From Mesoterricola silvestris (GTDB taxonomy: Bacteria; Acidobacteriota; Holophagae; Holophagales; Holophagaceae), in NCBI RefSeq assembly GCF_030295405.1, contig NZ_AP027080.1:1674001-1738000 (forward strand): a stretch of 64,000 nucleotides of DNA. Reading direction: 5' to 3'. Both the position numbers and the translations under genes were made by a program. The notes under the pieces are model-generated. The model saw nothing but the letters and a program-made list of their open reading frames with translations. It made no database searches and was not told the DNA's origin. Shown here in pieces: positions 58,353 to 64,000 of this stretch. Every line of letters starts with the position of its first letter. Positions within the stretch are counted from its first letter, which is position 1.

Positions 58353-60179
58353 ATGAAGCAGACCAAGATGTTGATCCAGACCCTCCGGGAGGTTCCCCGG
58401 GACGCCGACGTGGTGAGCCAGCAGCTCATGATGCGCGCCGGCATGATCCAGAAGCTCGCGGCGGGCATCTACGACTACCTGCCCCTGGCCCTGCGCAGCA
58501 TCCGCAAGTTCGAGCAGATCGTCCGGGAGGAACTGGCCAAGGACGGCTGCCAGGAACTGCTGATGCCCACGGTGCAGCCCGCGGAGCTCTGGCAGGAATC
58601 CACGCGCTGGTCCTTCTACGGCAAGGAGCTCCTGCGCCTCAAGGACCGCAAGGACGCCGAATTCTGCCTGGGCCCCACCCACGAGGAAGTGATCACCGAC
58701 ATCGTCCGCAAGAACGTCCGCAGCTACAAGCAGCTGCCCATGAACCTCTTCCAGGTCCAGACCAAGTTCCGGGACGAGATCCGGCCCCGGTTCGGGCTCA
58801 TGCGCGGCCGGGAGTTCATCATGAAGGACGGCTACTCCTTCCACGTGGACGACGCGGACGCCGACAAGGGCTACTGGGAGATGTTCAACGCCTACAAGCG
58901 CATCTTCTCCCGCCTGGGCGTGAAGTTCCGCCCCGTGGAGGCCGACAGCGGCGCCATCGGCGGCAGCTTCACCCACGAATTCCACGTGCTGGCGGGTTCG
59001 GGCGAGGACGGCATCCTCTCCTGCGATTCCTGCGAGTACACCTCCAACGTCGAGAAGACCGAGGCGCCCCGCATTCCCGCCGTAGACCACGGCCCGGCCC
59101 AGGGCCTCAGCCGCTCCCACTTCCGCACCCCGGGGATCACGGCCATGGAGGAGCAGGCGAAGGCCTTCAAGGACGACGCCCACGACGGCCTTCCGCTGCA
59201 CCAGACTTCCAAGGTGTACTGGCTGACCGCGGAATTCCCCGGGGAGGGCGACGCCACCCGCCAGGTGGCCGTGGCCTGCGTCCTCCGGGGCGACCACGAA
59301 CTCAACCCCGTCAAGGTCAAGAACTACCTGGGCGCCGCGGATCTCCAGCCCATGGCCGACGGCGAGGACTTCTGCGGAGCCGCCCCCGGCTTCCTGGGTC
59401 CCCTCCCCCAGGAGGGCACCCGCCACTGGGCCCTGCACCAGGCGCCCAAGGACGCCCTGGTGTACCTCGTGGACCGCAGCCTGGAAGGCGCCGTCAACCT
59501 CACCTGCGGGGCCAACGTCACCGAATGCCATCATTTCGGCTTCGACCCCAAGCGCGACCTGCCCGGGGCCGTCTTCCTCGACCTGCGCATGGCCCAGGAG
59601 GGCGACCTCTGCCCCCGCTGCGGCAAGGGGCATTTCCAGGCCTTCCGGGGCATCGAGGTGGGCCAGGTCTTCAAGCTGGGCACCAAGTACTCCAGGAAGA
59701 TGAACTGCGTCTACGTGGACGAGCACGGCAAGGAGAACCCCATGGTCATGGGCTGCTACGGCATCGGGATCACCCGCACCGTGGCCGCGGCCATCGAGCA
59801 GAACTACGACGCCGACGGCATCGTCTGGCCCTGGCCCATCGCCCCGTACCAGGTCCACCTCCTGGACCTGGACCCCGGGAACGGGGAGGTCCGCGGCGTC
59901 GCCGACGGCCTGGAGCGGGACCTGGAGGCCGCGGGCTTCGAGGTGCTCCACGACGACCGGGAGGGCCTCAGCCCGGGGGCCAAGTTCAAGGACGCGGACC
60001 TGCTGGGCTTCCCCCTGCGCGTCATGGTGGGCTCCAAGGGCCTCAAGGACGGCGTGGTGGAATTGAAGGACCGGCGCACCAAGGAGCTGCGCAAGGTGCA
60101 GCCCGCGGCCCTGGTCGCGGAAGTGATGGAAGCCAGGGACCGCATCCTGCGGGAACTGGAGATCCAGGGCGGGAGGTGA
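58353..60179 (+). CDS. proS: Prolyl-tRNA synthetase (bacterial type)
   Basis: The 608-residue class II synthetase has MLIQTLREVPRDADVVSQQL and LLMRAGMIQKLAAGIYDYLP-type N-terminal sequences, FRDEIRPRFGLMRGREFIMKD (motif 2, split FRDEIRPRFGLMRG / REFIMKDGYSF), an editing insertion domain (residues about 225-385), MVMGCYGIGITRTVAAAIEQ (motif 3 region) and a C-terminal anticodon domain. Two CxxC pairs occur (CDSCEY; CPRCGKG). Length is slightly above E. coli ProRS. Confidence 0.96.
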   Translation: MKQTKMLIQTLREVPRDADVVSQQLMMRAGMIQKLAAGIYDYLPLALRSIRKFEQIVREELAKDGCQELLMPTVQPAELWQESTRWSFYGKELLRLKDRKDAEFCLGPTHEEVITDIVRKNVRSYKQLPMNLFQVQTKFRDEIRPRFGLMRGREFIMKDGYSFHVDDADADKGYWEMFNAYKRIFSRLGVKFRPVEADSGAIGGSFTHEFHVLAGSGEDGILSCDSCEYTSNVEKTEAPRIPAVDHGPAQGLSRSHFRTPGITAMEEQAKAFKDDAHDGLPLHQTSKVYWLTAEFPGEGDATRQVAVACVLRGDHELNPVKVKNYLGAADLQPMADGEDFCGAAPGFLGPLPQEGTRHWALHQAPKDALVYLVDRSLEGAVNLTCGANVTECHHFGFDPKRDLPGAVFLDLRMAQEGDLCPRCGKGHFQAFRGIEVGQVFKLGTKYSRKMNCVYVDEHGKENPMVMGCYGIGITRTVAAAIEQNYDADGIVWPWPIAPYQVHLLDLDPGNGEVRGVADGLERDLEAAGFEVLHDDREGLSPGAKFKDADLLGFPLRVMVGSKGLKDGVVELKDRRTKELRKVQPAALVAEVMEARDRILRELEIQGGR

Positions 60180-60181
60180 GC

Positions 60182-60655
60182 ATGCCGGAAGGCCCGGTCT
60201 ACCTCACCACCTTCATCGAGGGCGTCCTCGTGCACGGATCGGCCATGCCCTTCGTGCTCCTGGTGCCCTCGGTGCATCCGCCCCACCGGGGCCTCCTCAT
60301 GCCGCCCCAGGTGCCCTGGTCCCCGGGCTACCTGCCCCCGGCCCTCCTCCAGGCCCAGATCGACACCACCTGGAAGATCCCCTTCCGGTTCCACGACCCC
60401 TCCCGGCTGCCGGTGGTCTTCGACGAGCGCACCTCGCGGCTCCCGACCCCCTGGCTCCTGCGCCTGGAGGGCCTGGAAGGCCAGCAGCGCCTCTACCTCA
60501 CCCACCTGCTGCGCACCAAGGCCCCCGAGGAGCAGGTCCCCCCGCCCCCCGAAGGCGGGCAGTGGGTGGGGGAGAAGGCCCTGGCCTCCCTGGACCTGGT
60601 GCCCGGGGTGCGGCGGCTGTGCCAGGCCGCCCTGGCCCTCGTGAAGGAACTGTAG
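60182..60655 (+). CDS. Conserved-looking protein of unknown function
   Basis: The 157-residue soluble protein starts 2 bases after the proS stop with GGGAGG overlapping it, so translation is coupled. It is rich in Pro and Leu, with beta-strand-like segments at the start (VYLTTFIEGVLVHGSAMPFV) and a helical C-terminus (VGEKALASLDLVPGVRRLCQ). It has no signal peptide or known motif. The codon use matches neighbours, so it is taken as a real gene. Confidence 0.7.
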   Translation: MPEGPVYLTTFIEGVLVHGSAMPFVLLVPSVHPPHRGLLMPPQVPWSPGYLPPALLQAQIDTTWKIPFRFHDPSRLPVVFDERTSRLPTPWLLRLEGLEGQQRLYLTHLLRTKAPEEQVPPPPEGGQWVGEKALASLDLVPGVRRLCQAALALVKEL

Positions 60656-60729
60656 GCCCGGCGGGCGCATCCCCGTCCAGGTCCATTTGGGTCGGCATGG
60701 TATGCCATCATGCCTTCCGGGAGTATTGA

Positions 60730-61317
60730 ATGTTTCCAGCGTCTTCCCAGGATCAGGCCGCGCCGCGGCCGGCGGTCTTCATCGACCGGGACGGGACCCT
60801 CAACGTGGAAGTGGGCTACCTCCACCGGCCCGAGGACGTGGTGCTGGTGCCCGGGGCCGCCCAGGCCCTGGCCCGGCTCAACGCCCTGGGCATCCCGGTG
60901 GTGGTGGTCACCAACCAGAGCGGCATCGGCAAGGGCCGCTACGGCTGGGACGAGTTCCACGCCGTCATGGACCGCATCGCCGAGCTCCTGGCCCCGCACG
61001 GCGCCCGCATGGACGCCATCTACGCCGCCCCCCACCACGAACGGGGCCAGGGCGACTACGCCCACCCCGATCACCCCGATCGCAAGCCCAACCCCGGCAT
61101 GCTGATCCGGGCCGCCGAAGAGCACGGCCTGGACCTGGCCCGCAGCTGGATGGTGGGCGACAAGGCCCTGGACCTGGAGGCCGGGCGTAACGCCGGGTGC
61201 CGGTCGGCCCTGGTGCGCACGGGGTACGGCTCCCAGGTGGACGGCGCCCTGGCCGACCTGGTGGCCGCCGACCTCCCCGAGGCCGTGGACCGCATCCTGG
61301 CCGGGGGCCTGCGGTGA
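60730..61317 (+). CDS. gmhB: HAD phosphatase, GmhB-like
   Basis: The 195-residue protein has the HAD nucleophile motif VFIDRDGTLNVEVGYLHRPE, motif II VVVTNQSGIGKGRY, DRKPNPGMLIRA and motif IV WMVGDKALDLEAGRNAG. These are those of GmhB/HisB-N histidinol or heptose-bisphosphate phosphatases. GmhB removes the 7-phosphate of heptose 1,7-bisphosphate for LPS heptose synthesis. The usual zinc-binding cysteines are replaced (AAPHHE, DHPDRKP). The palindrome GGCATGGTATGCC (60694-60706) lies upstream. It overlaps the MFS start (GTGA). Confidence 0.85.
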   Translation: MFPASSQDQAAPRPAVFIDRDGTLNVEVGYLHRPEDVVLVPGAAQALARLNALGIPVVVVTNQSGIGKGRYGWDEFHAVMDRIAELLAPHGARMDAIYAAPHHERGQGDYAHPDHPDRKPNPGMLIRAAEEHGLDLARSWMVGDKALDLEAGRNAGCRSALVRTGYGSQVDGALADLVAADLPEAVDRILAGGLR

Positions 61318-62468
61318 AACTGGCCCCCAAGTACGCCGCCCTGGTGGTGGTGGGCCTGGCCTTCTTCGCCGACACGGTGGTGTACGCCATGCTCCCGCCG
61401 CTCCTGCCGGCCTACGCGCGGCTCCACGGCCTGAGCCAGACCCAGTTGGGGTTCCTCTTCGGCAGCTACGCCGGGGCCCTGCTCCTGGCGGCCCTGCCCC
61501 TGGGCACCTGGGCCGACCGCCACGGGCGCCGCGGGCCCTTCCTGGGGGGCCTGGTGGGCTTCGGGGGCGCCACCATCCTCTTCGCCTTCGCGGGGAGCTT
61601 CCCGCTGCTCCTCCTGGCCCGGGTCCTCCAGGGCATCGCCGCCGCGGCCACCTGGGTGGCGGGCCTTTCCATGCTGGCGGACCACTTCCCCTCCCACCAG
61701 CGGGGCAGGGCCATGAGCACCTGCTTCGCCTGCGCCAACCTCGGCCTCTTCCTGGGCCCCTCCTTCGCGGGATGGATGACCCGGGTGTGGAACATCCGCG
61801 CCGCCTTCCTCTTCGCCGCGGGCCTGGCGGTGCTGGACGCCCTGGTGCGCCTGACCCTGCTGCCCGCGGACCCGCCCGCCCAGCCCGGCGGCGCGGGCTA
61901 CCTGGGCCTGCTCCGGGACCGCACCGTGCGGGTCTTCGCCGGCGCCATGGTCCTGGGCTCCGTGCTGGGCGCGGTGCTGGAGGCGGTCCTGCCCCTCCAC
62001 CTCGCCAACCACCTGGGCATGGACGCCATGGCCATCGGCCTGGCCTTCACCACCGCCGCCCTGGCCAGCATCGTCACCTCCCCCCTGGTCGGCCACTGGA
62101 CCGACCGCCGTGGGGCCCGGGGCCCCCTGCGCCTGGGCATGGCCCTGGCCGCGGCGCTCCTGGCCACCGCGGCCTTCCTGCCCACCCGGGCCGCCGTGTA
62201 CGCCTACATGCTGGCCATGGGCGGCACCTGCAGCCTGCTCATGTCCCCCTGCGGCCCCGCCCTGGCCGGGCACGTGGAGCGCAAGGGAAGCACGGACTTC
62301 GGATCGGTGTTCTCCCTCCTCAACATCGCCTTCTCCCTGGGGCTGATGGTGGGCCCCATGGCCGGATCGGCCCTGTCGGACCTGGTCGGGCTCCGGGTGG
62401 CCATGGCGGTGCTGGGCGCGGCCTTCGTCCTCTACCTCCTGCCGCTCCTGAAGGAGATGCATCCATAA
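61314..62468 (+). CDS. MFS transporter
   Basis: The protein has 384 residues from GTG 61314, overlapping gmhB. Twelve membrane segments are visible, and GTWADRHGRRGPFLGG is the loop 2-3 MFS signature; a second version, GHWTDRRGARGPLRLG, lies between helices 8 and 9. FFADTVVYAMLPPLLPAY suggests a DHA1-type drug/metabolite exporter. The substrate is unknown. Confidence 0.85.
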   Translation: MKLAPKYAALVVVGLAFFADTVVYAMLPPLLPAYARLHGLSQTQLGFLFGSYAGALLLAALPLGTWADRHGRRGPFLGGLVGFGGATILFAFAGSFPLLLLARVLQGIAAAATWVAGLSMLADHFPSHQRGRAMSTCFACANLGLFLGPSFAGWMTRVWNIRAAFLFAAGLAVLDALVRLTLLPADPPAQPGGAGYLGLLRDRTVRVFAGAMVLGSVLGAVLEAVLPLHLANHLGMDAMAIGLAFTTAALASIVTSPLVGHWTDRRGARGPLRLGMALAAALLATAAFLPTRAAVYAYMLAMGGTCSLLMSPCGPALAGHVERKGSTDFGSVFSLLNIAFSLGLMVGPMAGSALSDLVGLRVAMAVLGAAFVLYLLPLLKEMHP

Positions 62469-62512
62469 CTGGTATGGACAAAACCCGCTTTCGTCACGGG
62501 ATGGGTGGGCTT

Positions 62513-62663
62513 CATCCCCTTCATCCCATGCATCCTGTTCATCCCTGTCAGGCAGGGCCAAGGCTTCATTGGGTAGGCGCTTGCGGGTAATGCATGCGCC
62601 GACCCAAGCCATCGCTGGCCCTGCGAGACAGGGATGAACGCCGATGGGGGGGATGAACAGGAT
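62513..62663. repeat. Long palindromic intergenic element (family 1), copy D
   Basis: Arms 62513-62560 and 62616-62663. The inner 23 bases (TTCATCCCTGTC to GCAGGGCCA) pair almost perfectly, the outer parts less well. The centre has GGCTT, GGGT and GGCGC pairing with GCGCCGACCCAAGCC. It is the most diverged copy. Confidence 0.7.
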
Positions 62664-62743
62664 TGGGGATCCTTGCCCTTGCGCTACGCACGCTTTCCCC
62701 GGTGTTCAAGGGTTCTGTCACCCCTTCCTAAAAGAACCGACTC

Positions 62744-62771
62744 TTCGGACCTCCGGCGGCTCCCGTATACT
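62744..62771 (+). promoter_or_regulatory. Predicted sfsA promoter
   Basis: TTCGGA (62744-62749), a 16-base spacer and TATACT (62766-62771) stand 20 bases before the sfsA start. Confidence 0.4.
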
Positions 62772-62790
62772 TCCGCCTAGCGGAGACCCC

Positions 62791-63528
62791 ATGCTGATCC
62801 AGAAGAACGGCCTTGTCCCCGGCATCATTCTCAAACGGTACAAGCGCTTCCTCGCGGATGTCGAATTGCCCGGCGGGGAAATCATTACGGCCCACTGCAC
62901 CAACACCGGCACCATGGCCTCCTCCTGGGAACCCGGCGACGCCGTCCTGCTGGAGCCCAGCGCCAACCCGGCCCGGAAACTGGCCTACACCTGGCTCGCA
63001 TGCAAACGAGCAGGCACCTGGGTGGGGGTGGAGACGGGCATGCCCAACCGGGTGGTGGCCGAGGCCGCCCGGCAGGACCGGCTGCCCGGTTTGCCGGGGC
63101 TCCATTCGGTGCTCACCGAGCAGAAGTACGGCGACGAGCGGAGCCGCATCGATGTGCTGGCGCGGGACGCGTCGGACCGCTGCGTCTACATCGAGGTGAA
63201 GAACACCACCCTTCGCGTGGGGGACCTGGCCTGCTTTCCCGACGCCGTCAGCCTCCGCGGCGCCAAGCACCTGCGGGAGCTCCGGGCCATGGTGCGCCTG
63301 GGGCACCGCGCGGCCATCGTGTTCTTCGCGCACCGGGGCGACGTGACGGGCTTCGACGCGGCCCGGGAGATCGACGCGGACTACGCCGCGGAACTGGACC
63401 GGGCCCTGGCGGGGGGGGTGGAGATCCTGCCCCAGGCGGTGGCCCTGGAGGCCCGGCCCGGGCCCGGAGGGCTCTGGACCCTGGCCTGGGACCTGCCGGG
63501 AGTGCTTCCCTGGCGGCGAAGGGTGTGA
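62791..63528 (+). CDS. sfsA: SfsA family protein
   Basis: The protein has 245 residues from ATG 62791. It matches SfsA: GIILKRYKRFLADVELPGGE, AHCTNTGTMASSWEPGDAV, KLAYTWLACK, GLHSVLTEQKYGDERSRID and YIEVKNTTL, followed by SLRGAKHLREL and FFAHRGDVTGF. The E-V-K motif and fold relate SfsA to restriction-type nucleases; in E. coli it was named for sugar fermentation stimulation and binds DNA. GGAG lies upstream of the ATG. Confidence 0.95.
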   Translation: MLIQKNGLVPGIILKRYKRFLADVELPGGEIITAHCTNTGTMASSWEPGDAVLLEPSANPARKLAYTWLACKRAGTWVGVETGMPNRVVAEAARQDRLPGLPGLHSVLTEQKYGDERSRIDVLARDASDRCVYIEVKNTTLRVGDLACFPDAVSLRGAKHLRELRAMVRLGHRAAIVFFAHRGDVTGFDAAREIDADYAAELDRALAGGVEILPQAVALEARPGPGGLWTLAWDLPGVLPWRRRV

Positions 63529-63596
63529 AAATCTCGGGGGCTGCCCTACAATCAAGGTTCTGGCACGTTCAACCTGTCTTTGCTCATGGAGAAGCC

Positions 63597-64000
63597 ATGC
63601 CCGAACTCTTGAAGACCCCCCTCAATGCCGTCCACCGGGCCCTCGGGGCCAAGATGGTGGACTTCGGCGGCTGGGACATGCCGGTGCAGTACCCCACCGG
63701 CATCATCAACGAGCACGTGGCCGTGCGCACCAAGGTGGGCCTGTTCGACGTGAGCCACATGGGCGAGATCCGCGTCAAGGGCCCCCAGGCCATGGCCTTC
63801 CTGGACTGGCTCACCCCCAACGCCGTCGTGAAGCTGGCCCACGGCCAGATCCACTACACCGCCTTCCTCTACGAGAACGGCACCTTCGTGGACGACCTGC
63901 TCCTGCACAAGATCGCCGACGACCACTTCCTCCTGGTGGTGAACGCCTCCAACGTGGACAAGGACTTCGCCTGGGTGAAGAAGCACGCCGCCAAGTGGGA
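63597..64000 (+). CDS. gcvT: Aminomethyltransferase (glycine cleavage T protein), N-terminal part
   Basis: The protein runs off the window after 134 residues. MPELLKTPLNAVHRALGAKM, VDFGGWDMPVQYPTGIINEH and TKVGLFDVSHMGEIRVKGP are the canonical GcvT start; ALGAKM-VDFGGW and DVSHMGE form the folate-binding entrance. GcvT transfers the aminomethyl unit of glycine from lipoyl-GcvH to tetrahydrofolate. GGAG lies five bases before ATG 63597; TACAAT at 63547-63552 is a possible -10 box. No glycine riboswitch fits in the 68-base gap. Confidence 0.93.
   Translation, partial: MPELLKTPLNAVHRALGAKMVDFGGWDMPVQYPTGIINEHVAVRTKVGLFDVSHMGEIRVKGPQAMAFLDWLTPNAVVKLAHGQIHYTAFLYENGTFVDDLLLHKIADDHFLLVVNASNVDKDFAWVKKHAAKW

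Larger units (their letters stand above)
62469..62790. other. Repeat-containing gap between MFS gene and sfsA
   Basis: About 320 bases without a gene. Palindromic copy D occupies 62513-62663 and the predicted sfsA promoter lies at 62744-62771. Open frames through the repeat join sfsA in frame from 62644, but the promoter and start context place the sfsA start at 62791. Confidence 0.6.

Noticed and set aside
60694-60706. The palindrome GGCATGGTATGCC upstream of gmhB as an operator.
   Set aside because: It has 5-bp arms only, and I see no second copy in the window, so chance cannot be excluded.
63529-63596. A glycine riboswitch upstream of gcvT.
   Set aside because: The gap is only 68 bases and shows none of the aptamer features; a glycine riboswitch would need more space.
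1-64000. tRNA and rRNA genes.
   Set aside because: I looked in the gaps for T-loop (GGTTCGAATCC-type) and conserved rRNA sequences and found none. The gaps are mostly short or filled with the repeats described.

Overview
The window is 64 kb of very GC-rich (roughly 70% by eye), densely packed bacterial chromosome. The organism is Gram-negative: it has a secretin, outer-membrane barrels, lipoproteins and a heptose-phosphate phosphatase. Anaerobic or fermentative metabolism is indicated by a trimeric NADH/ferredoxin-type [FeFe] hydrogenase, and chemotaxis genes are present. The combination resembles Acidobacteriota of the Holophagae type (Geothrix/Holophaga-like). That placement is an inference from gene content; no rRNA or tRNA gene was seen in the window.

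Layout. 1-2648: the end of a thioredoxin-fold protein, a lipoprotein and two small barrel-like proteins. 2791-11760: a compact type II secretion / type IV pilus-like operon (two paralogous GspG-like pilins, ATPase, GspF, a third pseudopilin, GspL/PilN-, GspM/PilO- and GspC/PilP-like proteins, secretin). 11783-16528 (minus): a Bat/aerotolerance-type set (DUF58, a TM protein, VWA, VWA+TPR) preceded by a MipA-like barrel; no MoxR ATPase is adjacent. 16858-21389 (minus): hydB-hydA-hydC. 21674-25303 (minus): a DUF4139 protein, cheW and a chemoreceptor. 26110-28808 (minus): mutS2 and rpsU. 28979-31151: a receiver-like/Ser-Thr kinase fusion and a small coiled-coil protein. 31225-35754: an LplT/Aas-like lysophospholipid repair pair with an unusual built-in carrier domain, and a SanA/YdcF protein. 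35809-42964: a very large lipoprotein that appears to carry a degenerate PHP domain, then dnaB, recG and a Nudix hydrolase. 43102-46878: a CheR-PAS-histidine kinase-receiver hybrid. 46879-50118: coaD, ddl, an orphan flagellar-rod-like protein and an AmpG-like permease. 50457-54281: a polyphosphate:AMP phosphotransferase, an NtrB-like kinase and a PilZ/pseudo-receiver protein. 54278-56645 (minus): recR, ybaB, a DUF2062 protein and thiL. 56797-64000: a ferredoxin, cheX, yqeY, proS, an unknown gene, gmhB, an MFS transporter, sfsA and the start of gcvT.

The larger intergenic gaps are not empty. Four contain a long (about 150-170 bp) near-perfect palindrome with a conserved inner stem. A second family of about 42 bp GC-rich repeats occurs four times. 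One palindrome lies inside a 376 bp segment bounded by inverted CTAG-ending repeats, like a non-autonomous transposon. These repeats, the PHP-like pseudoenzyme lipoprotein, the Aas protein with an internal carrier domain and the serine in the HydA L1 motif are the observations I would follow first.

Functionally, ferredoxin and NADH electrons can be vented as H2 by HydABC. The chemotaxis proteins (receptor, CheW, CheX, CheR-hybrid) are scattered singly rather than in one operon. Envelope maintenance is a recurring theme (Ddl, AmpG, Aas/LplT, SanA-like, GmhB, secretin system).
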